Positions 1 through 7,850 of a stretch of 64,000 nt of DNA are shown here, piece by piece; position 1 is the first letter of the stretch, and the number at the start of each line of letters is the position of its first letter. Location of the stretch: the IMG/VR virus record IMGVR_UViG_3300009182_000002, positions 33,730-97,729 of that record; one strand, 5' to 3'. Source of the stretch: a virus. The notes under the pieces are model-generated. The model made no database searches and was not told where the DNA came from. It saw only the letters and a list, made by a program, of their open reading frames with translations. Both the position numbers and the translations under genes were made by a program.

Positions 1-23
1 TACTGCGTCATCAACTAGGCGAA

Positions 24-66
24 ACAGGGCCATCGCGGCCCTGTCCACGGGGTTGGCATCCCCGTG
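24..66 (+). promoter_or_regulatory. Tandem hairpins in leader of AAA module
   Basis: Two perfect stem-loops lie back to back upstream of the first gene. The first pairs 24-31 with 37-44 (8 bp, 5-nt loop) and the second pairs 46-52 with 60-66 (7 bp, 7-nt loop). No U-tract follows either. They could terminate an upstream transcript or structure the 5' leader of the AAA gene, whose ribosome binding site (aggagag, about 90-96) follows. Seen directly; the role is inference. Confidence 0.5.
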
Positions 67-102
67 CTGACGAGCCTGCCACCAACCTAGGAGAGTGAAG
101 CC

Positions 103-1551
103 TTGACAACTGGACTGCCCACATTCGCCGCGCTGATTCGCAGCGCGCCGGGTCCTGACAACCGCTGGTGCGAGGTCCTCATCGTGAGGTCCTTCGACAC
201 CTTCTCACCGCTGCACGTTCCCGGCGTTGGACCAGCGCCGCTGTTCTACATCCGGAACACCGGGGGCGGTCGGGGACCGTCCAACGCATGGGTCGCCGTC
301 ACCGACGTTCCTGCTCAGGAGCGCGCTGCATGGTGCGGCAATGACCCTCTCGTCGTGCCGCTCACCACGCACGACGTGACCGCAGTTGCTAGCGCTCGCA
401 ACTTGCCGCCCAAGTCGCTGCTCACGCGGCTCCAGTCGCGCATCGACCGCGTGCCGCTCAATCAAGCCGTTGGGCTAACCATTGGCAACGTCGTTGACGC
501 TCTGGTGCAGGCCACCGACGTGTTCGCCACGGTCGTGCCTGCTGCTCCCAAGGTCGCCCCGGCTCAGGTCGTGGTGGCCGCGCCGGTCATTCCTCAGGTG
601 TCGGCCATCCCGGCTCCCGTGCTGACAGTGCCGGTTGCCAGCACGGCACCGGTTGCCAGCGCTGGTCCCGTGGTCGTGCTTGACGACGACCAGCCCGACT
701 CCGACGACGGCTCCGTCACGGTCGTCGTGCAGGACGGCGCGTGCCGCAAGGCCATCGTCCTGCCGCCGTCGTTCGCTGACTCGTACATCCACCGTGCGGT
801 GTTCGGAGTCGATGACTTCACGGTGCTGGATGAGGCACGGGCCAAGGGCGACAGCGTCGGGCTGTACGGCCCCACGGGCTCTGCCAAGACCACCGTTGCC
901 AAGGCTTACGCGGCAGCGCGCGGTCTCCCGTATGTGCAGGTCTCAGGCACCGCGACGATGGAAGAGTCGCGGATGTTCGGTCGCTGGATCGACCTTGGCC
1001 AGTGGCAGGACGGCGTCGTCAGCGAGGTGGTCCGCTACGGCGGTCTACTCATCCTTGACGAGATCAACATGCTCCCGCCGAACATCAGCGCGAGCCTGTT
1101 CCCGCTGCTTCGCGAGCGGGTCCTCACCCTGCACGACAAGGACGGCGAGACCATCACCGCCCACCCGTCGCTGATCGTCATCGCGACGTGGAACCCGAAC
1201 TACTCCGGTACGCGCGAACTGAACGCCGCGCTCGCCAACCGGTTCGGGGTGCAGGTTGAGTGGGGCTACGACGACCGTGTTGAGAAGGCGCTTGGCATCT
1301 GCAACAGCCTTCGCGCTGCTGCTGGTCGCCTTCGTGCCAGCGAGGTCAAGGGCGAGGTCAGCGCCCCCTGCCCGACCAACGCGCTGGTTGACTTCCAGCA
1401 CTACGCCGGTCGGCTGGGGCTGGACTTCGCGGTTGGCAACTTCGTCGCCCGGTACCACGACGATGTTGAGCGCAAGGCCGTGCAGGCCGTGTTCGACACC
1501 TTCCGTTCCAGCATCGAAAACGAGTTGGGGCTGGCTCAGGCAACCGTCTGA
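103..1551 (+). CDS. MoxR-type AAA+ ATPase
   Basis: A 482-aa AAA+ ATPase starting with TTG after a good aggagag site. Residues 1-120 form an unrecognised N-terminal domain. Residues about 145-220 are a Val/Ala/Pro-rich linker ending in an acidic stretch. The AAA+ core follows, with Walker A GPTGSAKT (G256-T263), Walker B LLILDEIN (D319, E320) and an arginine-bearing ANRFG segment near residue 375, as in MoxR/CbbQ ATPases. Such ATPases remodel partner proteins, usually together with a VWA-domain protein. That partner is two genes downstream, so this is probably the motor of the module at 103-3735. The ATPase call is secure. The substrate is unknown. Confidence 0.9.
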   Translation: MTTGLPTFAALIRSAPGPDNRWCEVLIVRSFDTFSPLHVPGVGPAPLFYIRNTGGGRGPSNAWVAVTDVPAQERAAWCGNDPLVVPLTTHDVTAVASARNLPPKSLLTRLQSRIDRVPLNQAVGLTIGNVVDALVQATDVFATVVPAAPKVAPAQVVVAAPVIPQVSAIPAPVLTVPVASTAPVASAGPVVVLDDDQPDSDDGSVTVVVQDGACRKAIVLPPSFADSYIHRAVFGVDDFTVLDEARAKGDSVGLYGPTGSAKTTVAKAYAAARGLPYVQVSGTATMEESRMFGRWIDLGQWQDGVVSEVVRYGGLLILDEINMLPPNISASLFPLLRERVLTLHDKDGETITAHPSLIVIATWNPNYSGTRELNAALANRFGVQVEWGYDDRVEKALGICNSLRAAAGRLRASEVKGEVSAPCPTNALVDFQHYAGRLGLDFAVGNFVARYHDDVERKAVQAVFDTFRSSIENELGLAQATV

Positions 1552-1615
1552 GCCAGCACCAGCACCACCTAGCAAGCCCTACCAACCACTACCAACCTCT
1601 AGGAGAGCGATCACC

Positions 1616-2542
1616 TTGGCAATCACTTCACCCCTCACCGCCGACCGCTTGCTTGGCCCCGGCGCTGAACGTGGCGAGCGGCTCGCACGCCTCGCCGCCA
1701 TCTTCACCAAGTCCAACAGCATCCTGTCCGGTCAGTCGGTCAAGGTGCGTATTGAGACCAACGACTGGGCTTGCCCACCGGCCCCGGCATGGTCCGATGG
1801 CCAGAACATCTGGTTCAAGGGCAGCGACATTCGTGACGCTGACTTCGACTCCATCGTCAACCTGTACGGTCTCAACTACCACGAACTGGGCCACATCCTG
1901 TGGACACCCCGTCAGTCGCACCCGCTGGCGACTTGGGCTTGGCGCAACCGTCACTGGTCCACGATGAACCTCTTGGAAGACCAGCGCATCGAAACGGCGA
2001 TGACCCGCCGCTGGCCTTCGACGGCACCGTGGCTCACCGCGTGCGTCCTGCGCTGGGTGCTGGCCGACCCCAAGACCCTCAGCACGTCCTACCTGCTGCT
2101 GCGTGGTCGTCGCTTCCTCCCGGCTGACGTGCGCGGACTGTCACGTCAGGCCTTCGAGCGTCAGGACCTGCTCCCTGAGGTTGACCGCATCGTTGACGCC
2201 TACCGGGAACTGCGCTTCCCAGAGAAGCCCAACCTGCGCCGCGTATCGGAGCGCAACCTGTACGACCGTGCTCAGGCGCTGATCACCGACTACAGCGCGC
2301 TGATTGCCAGCCTTAACAACCAGCCCACGTCGTCGCCTAACCACGGCAACGACGAGACATCACCGGTAACCAACGGCTACCCAGCGCCTCACGATCCCAA
2401 TGAGGCCAACACCGACGACCAGTACGACGACGAGCCCCAGCCCGGTCAGGGTAGCGACGGGGACCAGAACGACCAGCACGACGACACCAACGACAGCGGC
2501 GCGGGCACCCCGTGCTGCTCCTGCGACGGAGGCAGCCACTGA
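1616..2542 (+). CDS. HExxH metallopeptidase-like protein of MoxR/VWA module
   Basis: A 308-aa protein whose start is taken as TTG at 1616, because aggagag lies 8 nt upstream; longer readings would overlap the ATPase gene. It carries the zinc-peptidase signature HELGH (H89-E90-L-G-H93) and a further EDQRIE segment near residue 123 that could supply a third metal ligand. The C-terminus (about 240-308) is a low-complexity Asn/Asp/Gln/Gly tail ending in CCSCDGG. In bacteria a putative metallopeptidase domain is fused to a VWA-like domain (the DUF2201 architecture) and pairs with a MoxR ATPase. Here the two halves would be separate genes. Its stop overlaps the next start (TGATG). Peptidase activity is inferred only. 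Confidence 0.7.
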   Translation: MAITSPLTADRLLGPGAERGERLARLAAIFTKSNSILSGQSVKVRIETNDWACPPAPAWSDGQNIWFKGSDIRDADFDSIVNLYGLNYHELGHILWTPRQSHPLATWAWRNRHWSTMNLLEDQRIETAMTRRWPSTAPWLTACVLRWVLADPKTLSTSYLLLRGRRFLPADVRGLSRQAFERQDLLPEVDRIVDAYRELRFPEKPNLRRVSERNLYDRAQALITDYSALIASLNNQPTSSPNHGNDETSPVTNGYPAPHDPNEANTDDQYDDEPQPGQGSDGDQNDQHDDTNDSGAGTPCCSCDGGSH

Positions 2543-3735
2543 TGAACGACGACACCATGCCCAACACAAGCGCCTGCTCCTGCGGTTGCCACGGTCCTGC
2601 CGCTGGCAACGAGCCTGCCAACGACCAGCCGGGTGGCTCTGGCAACGAGCCGGGTCAGCCCCAGCCCGGCAACGAGCCGGGTCGGCCCGGCAACGGCGAC
2701 CAGCCCGGCGACCAGCCCGGCGAGGGCGAGGGTCAGGGCGAGGGCGACCAGCCCGGTGAGTCCGACGGCGGCGGCGCGAACGGCGGCGCTGGCTCCGACG
2801 GCGAGACCGGGCTGGACGGCGGCGAGGCCAACGGTGCTGGCACCGGGGTTACCAACGCCCCCGACATTGCCAAGGCCTTGCAAGACGCTGCTAGCAAGGC
2901 TCTCGACAACATCACCAACGACGTCGATATCGCTGGCGAGGCCAGCAGCGCTGTCAACGCTGTTGTCAAGGGCGGCGGTCACGTCCAGATCCTGCGCGAC
3001 TCCCGCTTCGACACCTTCGCCCCCAGCGACGAGGCTCGCCTCGCTGAGCGCCGCGCGGTGCGGGAGTTCAACACCCTCCGCGCAGACGCTGAGGAGGGCT
3101 GGGACCGCGCCCGTCCGCAGGGTCGGCTGAACGTCGGTCGCTACATCTCTAGCAACGGGGACCTTGACGTGGCCTTCGACCAGTGGCGTGACCGCAAGGG
3201 TGACGCCTCCGACCTTGAGGTTGTGCTACTGCTGGACGACTCAATGTCCATGGCTTCCTACCGCGTGGTCAGCGCGGAGGCCATGTGGGTACTCAAGCGT
3301 GGCCTTGACGCCATCGGTGCCAACACCACGGTGGTCATGTTCCACTCCGAGTCCCGCGTCCTGTACAAGCCGACCGACAAGGCTGAGGCGGGTCGCCTCC
3401 GCTGCTCAACTGAGAGCGGCGGCACTGACCCCAGCGAGGGCATCGCTCAGGCGGCGCGCATCTTCGCCGGGAGCCGCAAGGGTCAGAAGGTGCTGATCAC
3501 CATCACCGATGGCGACTACTGGGGTGAGTCTGTCCCTGCCAACTGCGACTACAACATTGACGACATTGTCAAGGCCATGACCAACAGCGGCGTCGTCACT
3601 GCTCAGGTCCTGTTCAACCACGCGAGCGAGCAGACTCACGGGCACGCGATCAGCACTCAGGTCTCGCAGGTTGAGGAGATCGCGTCCTTTGCCAAGGAAC
3701 TTGTCAAGGCTGCTATCAAGTCTCGCCAGCGCTAG
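2542..3735 (+). CDS. VWA-domain protein
   Basis: A 397-aa protein starting at ATG 2542, overlapping the previous stop by one base. Residues 1-20 include CSCGC. Residues about 25-115 are a Gly/Pro/Glu/Gln-rich linker of repeated GNEPG and DQPG units. The C-terminal half is a von Willebrand factor A domain with an intact MIDAS: DDSMS (D232, S234, S236), the threonine in GGTDPSEG, and the aspartate in TITDGDYW. VWA domains bind ligands through a metal ion and are the usual partner of MoxR ATPases (compare RavA-ViaA). It probably acts with the ATPase and the HExxH protein. A strong terminator follows. Confidence 0.88.
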   Translation: MNDDTMPNTSACSCGCHGPAAGNEPANDQPGGSGNEPGQPQPGNEPGRPGNGDQPGDQPGEGEGQGEGDQPGESDGGGANGGAGSDGETGLDGGEANGAGTGVTNAPDIAKALQDAASKALDNITNDVDIAGEASSAVNAVVKGGGHVQILRDSRFDTFAPSDEARLAERRAVREFNTLRADAEEGWDRARPQGRLNVGRYISSNGDLDVAFDQWRDRKGDASDLEVVLLLDDSMSMASYRVVSAEAMWVLKRGLDAIGANTTVVMFHSESRVLYKPTDKAEAGRLRCSTESGGTDPSEGIAQAARIFAGSRKGQKVLITITDGDYWGESVPANCDYNIDDIVKAMTNSGVVTAQVLFNHASEQTHGHAISTQVSQVEEIASFAKELVKAAIKSRQR

Positions 3736-3744
3736 CAACGGGCT

Positions 3745-3777
3745 AACCCAGCAGGCCCCAAAGGGGCCTGCTGGGTT
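3745..3777 (+). terminator. Terminator after VWA gene
   Basis: A perfect 15-bp stem (3745-3759 with 3763-3777) closes on an AAA loop ten bases after the VWA stop codon. It is followed by gcttccc rather than a run of T. It ends the three-gene module and isolates it from the small-gene array. Confidence 0.85.
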
Positions 3778-3805
3778 GCTTCCCAACACAAGCAATTACC
3801 AACCC

Positions 3806-3849
3806 CAGCGCGACTAGCAGCCACCCCGGTGCAAGGCCGGGGCGCGCAC
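3806..3849 (+). repeat. 44-bp direct repeat, copy 1
   Basis: Identical over 44 bases to 4866-4909. It contains a hairpin pairing 3824-3829 (ccccgg) with 3837-3842 (ccgggg) around a 7-nt loop. It lies in the untranslated stretch directly ahead of the 63-aa gene at 3888, so it is probably a leader or regulatory element. Confidence 0.9.
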
Positions 3850-3887
3850 TGGTGCGACGAGCGCACCTAGCAACGAGAGGAATGCCA

Positions 3888-4079
3888 ATGCCCGAGATCA
3901 ACGCCACCTACACCGTCGATGTTGACGGCACCCTTCACATCACACACCGCGAGTGCGGCGTCGTTCAAGAAGTCAAGCCGGTGCGCGAGTTCGCTGACGG
4001 CACCTGCTCGTTCGGTTCCGATGCCGACGTGTGCCTCGCCTGCGAGAACGAGGGTCGCCCGGCGACCCTCAACTACTAG
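3888..4079 (+). CDS. Small zinc-ribbon-like protein (63 aa)
   Basis: Start chosen at ATG 3888 because gagagg sits 7 nt upstream; an in-frame ATG at 3882 is too close to that site. The 63-aa product has cysteines in a CGVV...CSFG...CLAC pattern, suggesting a small metal-binding fold. No family is recognised. It is the first gene after the first 44-bp leader repeat. Confidence 0.7.
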   Translation: MPEINATYTVDVDGTLHITHRECGVVQEVKPVREFADGTCSFGSDADVCLACENEGRPATLNY

Positions 4080-4090
4080 GGGGCTGGCTC

Positions 4091-4228
4091 ATGCTGCACA
4101 GCGCACGATCCCGAGCCCACCACGGCCATCGCGGTTGCTACTGCTGCGACTGGCCCGTAAGCAACCGCACACTTCGCCAGCGCGAGAGGCGCGCTTGGCA
4201 ACGACAGATTGAGAGGGAGTACGCATGA
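4091..4228 (+). CDS. Small basic protein with CYCC motif (45 aa)
   Basis: A 45-aa reading frame from ATG 4091 whose TGA overlaps the start of the next gene (ATGA at 4225). It has a GCYCCDWP motif followed by an Arg/Gln/Glu-rich basic helix ending in QIEREYA. The overlap and the composition support it as real, but the ribosome binding site is weak. Function unknown. Confidence 0.55.
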   Translation: MLHSARSRAHHGHRGCYCCDWPVSNRTLRQRERRAWQRQIEREYA

Positions 4229-4470
4229 CCCACATCCCGGCGCAGGACGCCAACAACGCAACCGTCATCCGGTTGCTTGAGGAGATCGCCTCGCTTCAAG
4301 CAACCATCGACTCGCTCATCCCACGCGAGGACCCCGAGGTTCGGGCCGAGCGTTACCGCACCACGGCGAGCGACCGCTTCCAGTACAGCGACGGCGCTGA
4401 CGCTGTCGGCTTCCATCTTGAGCGCATGTCCGCGCCCGACTACGACCCCTACTACGACGAGAGGTACTGA
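4225..4470 (+). CDS. Small acidic hypothetical protein (81 aa)
   Basis: Starts at ATG 4225 inside an ATGA overlap, with gagaggga upstream. The N-terminal half is a predicted helix with heptad-like leucines. The C-terminus is Asp/Tyr-rich (PDYDPYYDERY). No family is recognised. It is translationally coupled in the small-gene array. Confidence 0.65.
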   Translation: MTHIPAQDANNATVIRLLEEIASLQATIDSLIPREDPEVRAERYRTTASDRFQYSDGADAVGFHLERMSAPDYDPYYDERY

Positions 4471-4472
4471 CC

Positions 4473-4784
4473 ATGACCACGATCACCATCACCATCCCGA
4501 CCGACCTCGCAGACGCCATCGCAGATGCGCTGACCAAGTGCGTGCTGCGGGCCAGCGCTGACGCTGAACGGACTGTCGCAGGGCCAGCGTACGAGCGAGC
4601 AGAAGAGGCAACCCGGTACTTCGGGGACGCGCTCGTCGCCTTCAACTACGCCCGCGACATTGACCCTCTAGCGCGAGAGTGCGGGGCATGCGGTGCGGAG
4701 TCAGGCGAGGACTGCCGGTGGCACTGCACCGCGCGGCCCGACGATGACAACGTGCCCAACACAAGCAATCTCATCGACGCTTAG
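4473..4784 (+). CDS. Hypothetical protein with C-terminal zinc cluster (103 aa)
   Basis: Two bases after the previous stop, with gagagg upstream. The N-terminus is helical. Residues about 69-86 hold CGACGAESGEDCRWHC, a compact Cys/His cluster of the type found in many small actinophage proteins. The C-terminus contains an NTSN segment encoded by a recurring CCAACACAAGC word. Function unknown. Confidence 0.7.
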   Translation: MTTITITIPTDLADAIADALTKCVLRASADAERTVAGPAYERAEEATRYFGDALVAFNYARDIDPLARECGACGAESGEDCRWHCTARPDDDNVPNTSNLIDA

Positions 4785-4865
4785 GGCTTGGCTTACCCAC
4801 TGCGGTTGTCCAAGAATGTTGTCGGAGGCAGGAATACCAAGATCAACTAAGGGTGTTGCCACACT

Positions 4866-4909
4866 CAGCGCGACTAGCAGCCACCCCGGTGCAAGGCCGG
4901 GGCGCGCAC
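4866..4909 (+). repeat. 44-bp direct repeat, copy 2
   Basis: Exact second copy of 3806-3849, with the same internal ccccgg/ccgggg hairpin. It lies in the 170-base gap (4785-4954) before the gene at 4955 and is the only structure seen in that gap. Its position ahead of a fresh Shine-Dalgarno site mirrors copy 1. Confidence 0.9.
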
Positions 4910-4954
4910 GCTCACGACGAACCGTTCGTCGTATGTAGCCAAAGGAGGGCCAAC

Positions 4955-5239
4955 ATGGCCGAGTACATCTTCATTGAGGAAGAACCGCAGGTTAGTTCAG
5001 GACCACGCCTCAACCACCAGCAGGTCACGCTCGCGCGTCGTGTGCGTGACGCAGGCGGCTGGGTTGCCGTCATTCGCTTCGACAAGAAGTCGGCGGCGAA
5101 CGTCGCGGCCTCCCGCATCCGTCGCGGCAACGCGGCGTCGTGGGCGTACGTCGGCACCTTCGACACCAAGGTCGGCCAGCGCCCCGGCGAGTCCGAGTGG
5201 ACCGTCTACGCGCTCTACACCGGAGAGGCAAGCAACTGA
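4955..5239 (+). CDS. Hypothetical protein, paralogue of 6555 gene (94 aa)
   Basis: Start at ATG 4955 after aaaggaggg. The core from about residue 25 (ARRVRDAGGWVAVI...SWAYVGTFDTKV...VYALYT) lines up with the protein at 6555-6887 (AERVAAADGWVAVL...AWNSVGTFDATV...VYARCI), so the two are paralogues from an old duplication. No known domain is recognised. The gene follows the second 44-bp repeat and its stop overlaps the next start (TGATG). Confidence 0.75.
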   Translation: MAEYIFIEEEPQVSSGPRLNHQQVTLARRVRDAGGWVAVIRFDKKSAANVAASRIRRGNAASWAYVGTFDTKVGQRPGESEWTVYALYTGEASN

Positions 5240-5760
5240 TGACTACCACCAACCAACCCACCGTTGACGAGCAGCGCGCACAGGTCTTGGCTGACAACCC
5301 CGGCCTTGACAAGGCGTTGACAACCAACCACCACATCGTTGAGGACATCTCCGCCCGCTTCGCTGCGACCGGTCGCCTTTCCGAGAAGCAGATCGCGCTC
5401 GTCTTCAAACTCGCCAAGCAAGACGCTGCCGCTAAGCAGCGTGAGGCTGAGCGCGAGGTAGCAGACATGCTGGTCCGCGAGTCTGGCATCACCATCACCC
5501 CCGGCAAGCAGGTCATCTTCGGAAGCGTCGTGTCTCTCAACCTGAAGGACAGCGGCTTCGGCCCGACGTGGAAGATGATCGTTGAGCACCCCAGCGGTCT
5601 GAAGTACTGGGGCACCGTCCCTAGCAACCTCGTCGGTGCTCTTGCCAAGGGTGATCAAGTTGAGTTCACCGCAACCGTGTCGGTCTCCGACAACGATCCA
5701 AAACCCATCTTCGGGTTCTACAAGCGCCCGACCAACGCCGCACTTATCAAGTCGGCCTGA
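5239..5760 (+). CDS. Hypothetical protein with possible OB-like C-terminal half (173 aa)
   Basis: Starts at ATG 5239, overlapping the previous stop. Residues 1-75 are helical and charged and include an Ala/Gln/Glu-rich segment. Residues about 85-165 alternate as short strands (KQVIFGSVVSL, WKMIVEHPSG, KYWGTVPSNL, VEFTATVSV), as in a small beta-barrel. That is suggestive of an OB-type nucleic-acid-binding fold, but no family is named. It could process or bind DNA or RNA; this is inference only. Confidence 0.7.
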   Translation: MTTTNQPTVDEQRAQVLADNPGLDKALTTNHHIVEDISARFAATGRLSEKQIALVFKLAKQDAAAKQREAEREVADMLVRESGITITPGKQVIFGSVVSLNLKDSGFGPTWKMIVEHPSGLKYWGTVPSNLVGALAKGDQVEFTATVSVSDNDPKPIFGFYKRPTNAALIKSA

Positions 5761-5776
5761 CAAGGAGGAACACAGA

Positions 5777-6130
5777 ATGATTGACAAGAAGCAGGTAGTG
5801 ATTCCAATTACCGTTGATGCCGCCGAGTTCTGGTCGGCCATCTTCGGAGCCGAGCCGTTCATCTGGCCATGGTGGGTCAAGGTGGACTACGCCGAGGGCT
5901 GCGACTGGGAGACCCCCGGCGAGGTCACCATCACCGTCGCTGACCCCGACGACGCTGAGGACAGCACGACCAAGACCCTCACGCTTGAGGATCTTGTCGC
6001 CGCGTACCTCATCGCGCTGGAGCAGTATCCGCGTTCTGTTGGCGTCGGCTGGGAGACCCCCGACTTCGACTCTGAGAGCAGCGACCTCATCCTCCAGATC
6101 GCAGTGCAGGGTGAGGTGGTGTTCGGATGA
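5777..6130 (+). CDS. Acidic hypothetical protein (117 aa)
   Basis: A 117-aa protein with a strong aaggagg site ten bases ahead of ATG 5777. It has a Trp-rich N-terminal segment (EFWSAIFGAEPFIWPWW) and a strongly acidic middle and end. Small acidic phage proteins often act as inhibitors or DNA mimics, but nothing specific supports that here. Its stop overlaps the next start (ATGA). Confidence 0.7.
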   Translation: MIDKKQVVIPITVDAAEFWSAIFGAEPFIWPWWVKVDYAEGCDWETPGEVTITVADPDDAEDSTTKTLTLEDLVAAYLIALEQYPRSVGVGWETPDFDSESSDLILQIAVQGEVVFG

Positions 6131-6249
6131 GCATCTGCCAATGGTTCGCCTTGTGCGACCGAGAGGCCACGCAGTCTGTCCCTCACCCCGTGCTGGGTGA
6201 TGTCCCGACGTGCGACCGCTGCGCGTCGTTCGCCAATGGGGGTGCCTGA
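6127..6249 (+). CDS. Tiny zinc-ribbon protein (40 aa)
   Basis: A 40-aa gene starting inside an ATGA overlap. Its pattern C4...C10...C29-x2-C32 with PHPVLGDVPTCDRC matches a style of tiny zinc-binding protein common in actinophages (recalled, not searched). Function unknown. It ends one base before the next start. Confidence 0.65.
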   Translation: MSICQWFALCDREATQSVPHPVLGDVPTCDRCASFANGGA

Positions 6250-6250
6250 C

Positions 6251-6394
6251 ATGGAGCAGGTCATCAACATCGACTTCACAGACCTTGACGACGCTTACCA
6301 CAAGATCGTCAAGTTGCTAGTAGACAACGGAATGGTTGACCGGGAGGCGCGCGTTTCGGCGCGCTTCCTGCTCGCCGGAGTGGAGGACAAGTGA
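6251..6394 (+). CDS. Small hypothetical protein (47 aa)
   Basis: ATG 6251 follows the previous stop by one base. The product is acidic and mostly helical. It ends in a GTGA overlap with the next gene. No family recognised. Confidence 0.55.
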   Translation: MEQVINIDFTDLDDAYHKIVKLLVDNGMVDREARVSARFLLAGVEDK

Positions 6395-6552
6395 GACTCA
6401 CAACCCGAGGCTGGGTCTGCCTGTGGACGTTGGTATGCGTGCTTGCTATCGCTGTCAACGCTGCTTTCGCAGACAAGCAGGTCGAGTGCCGCGTCGAGAA
6501 CCTCTCGACATGCCACATAACAACAACCGCTAACAACATCGGAGGCAACTAA
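6391..6552 (+). CDS. Short exported or membrane-anchored peptide (53 aa)
   Basis: GTG start at 6391 inside the GTGA overlap, with ggagg just upstream. Residues 1-6 are basic, residues about 8-26 form a hydrophobic stretch ending in NAAFA/D, a plausible signal-peptidase site, and the remaining 27 residues hold two cysteines. It looks like a small secreted or membrane-tethered protein; its role is unknown. Confidence 0.6.
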   Translation: MRLTTRGWVCLWTLVCVLAIAVNAAFADKQVECRVENLSTCHITTTANNIGGN

Positions 6553-6554
6553 CA

Positions 6555-6887
6555 ATGACTGTCAAGCACATCTTTGAAGTCGGCGACCCGACGTCCAACA
6601 CAAGCGCATCAATCTTCGCTCTCAACCAAGAGACCATCCAAACAGCAGAGCGAGTGGCCGCAGCCGATGGCTGGGTGGCTGTGCTGGAGTACCCCGAGCC
6701 TGAGCGCAGTACGGCAGCAACCACAGCGCACCGGATCAAGCACGGCAAGAGCGCCGCGTGGAACAGCGTGGGCACCTTTGACGCCACAGTGCGGAAGACC
6801 AACTGGGGAACCGTGAAGGTCTACGCACGCTGCATCACTCGCTGGAGTGATCGTGATGACCCTTCAATCGCACCATGGGATAGGTGA
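6555..6887 (+). CDS. Hypothetical protein, paralogue of 4955 gene (110 aa)
   Basis: ATG 6555 after ggagg. It shares the DGWVAVL...AAW.SVGTFDATV...VYAR core with the 94-aa protein at 4955-5239, aligned over about 65 residues. The two have different N-termini and this copy has a longer C-terminal tail. No known fold is recognised. Confidence 0.7.
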   Translation: MTVKHIFEVGDPTSNTSASIFALNQETIQTAERVAAADGWVAVLEYPEPERSTAATTAHRIKHGKSAAWNSVGTFDATVRKTNWGTVKVYARCITRWSDRDDPSIAPWDR

Positions 6888-6894
6888 TGTACCG

Positions 6895-7314
6895 ATGCAG
6901 ACATTCCTGCCGTACGCAGACTTCGTTGACAGCGCCAAGGTGCTAGACAGACAACGCCTTGGCAAGCAACGAGTTGAGGCCTACCAGATTCTTCGCACGC
7001 TTCGGGGTGAGTCCAACGGCTGGTCTCATCACCCGGCAACCCGCATGTGGAAGGAACACACTCAAGCGCTCGCCGCGTATGGGTTCGTAGTGTGCAGCGA
7101 GTGGATAGCCCGTGGTTATAAAGACAACCTGCGTCTCTACTTCGCGCAGCGTCTGGCGCAGCCCAAGGCTCTTGTCATGCCTGAGTGGTTAGGTGATGAG
7201 GCTTTCCACCTGTCACACCAGAGCAACCTCGTTCGTAAAGACCCGCAGCACTACGGCGCGTTCTTCCCTGACGTACCGTCTGACCTTCCCTATGTCTGGC
7301 CCATCTGGGCCTGA
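6895..7314 (+). CDS. Pyrimidine-dimer DNA glycosylase-like protein
   Basis: A 139-aa protein from ATG 6895 (MQTFLPYADF). The N-terminal block with VLDRQRLGKQRVEAYQIL, then HHPATRMWKEH, and a final PYVWP match the actinobacterial branch of the pyrimidine dimer DNA glycosylase family (the T4 endonuclease V relatives, Pfam Pyr_excise). Established members cut DNA at UV-induced cyclobutane dimers; this branch is not characterised in detail. The upstream in-frame ATGs at 6847 and 6856 would overlap the previous gene and lack a good ribosome site. Confidence 0.75.
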   Translation: MQTFLPYADFVDSAKVLDRQRLGKQRVEAYQILRTLRGESNGWSHHPATRMWKEHTQALAAYGFVVCSEWIARGYKDNLRLYFAQRLAQPKALVMPEWLGDEAFHLSHQSNLVRKDPQHYGAFFPDVPSDLPYVWPIWA

Positions 7315-7409
7315 CGCGCACCACCAGCCGTGAAGTAGGGGCAACAAGGCCCTGACGCCACACCGCTCGCAGGAGAGGGCACGGCAACGATCCCTTAGGA
7401 GGGGACAGC

Positions 7410-7850
7410 ATGGAGACAACCATCTACAACGGCCCTGCCCGATTCATTGGATACCGTGGTCGCGAGTGCAAGACCGACCGCATCCGCGAGGTCGTGATCC
7501 AACTGTCTGACGGCACGCTCCACACCGAGTACTTCTGTGAGCAGTGCGACTATCGCGCGGCTAAGTCCGCGTCGGTGCGCGGTCACTTGTCGCTGCACCC
7601 ACTGCCGGGTAAGCCCCGCAGTGGCCGTCCTGTCGGGTCGCGCAAGCGCTCGCGCCACAGCGACGAGGTCAACGAGGCGATTGAGCGCGAGATCGCTCGT
7701 CGTGTTGAGCGAGAGTTGCAGCGCGGTGCAAGCAAGCGCTCGCTGGAGCGAGAGGTTGCTAGGCAGAGGTTGGCGGAGGTTCGCCGCGAGAACCGCGAAC
7801 TTCGCAAGCGCCTCAAGAACATCCGGGCAGCCATCGTTGGCAACGTTTAG
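7410..7850 (+). CDS. C2H2 zinc-finger coiled-coil protein (146 aa)
   Basis: ATG 7410 after taggagggg. Residues about 43-63 form a C2H2 finger (FCEQCDY...HLSLH). A basic SGRPVGSRKRSR segment follows, then a long Arg/Glu-rich helix (about residues 85-140) likely to be a coiled coil. The combination suggests a dimeric DNA- or RNA-binding protein. Partner and target are unknown. The flanks (7315-7409 and 7851-7959) hold no further gene that I can support. Confidence 0.75.
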   Translation: METTIYNGPARFIGYRGRECKTDRIREVVIQLSDGTLHTEYFCEQCDYRAAKSASVRGHLSLHPLPGKPRSGRPVGSRKRSRHSDEVNEAIEREIARRVERELQRGASKRSLEREVARQRLAEVRRENRELRKRLKNIRAAIVGNV

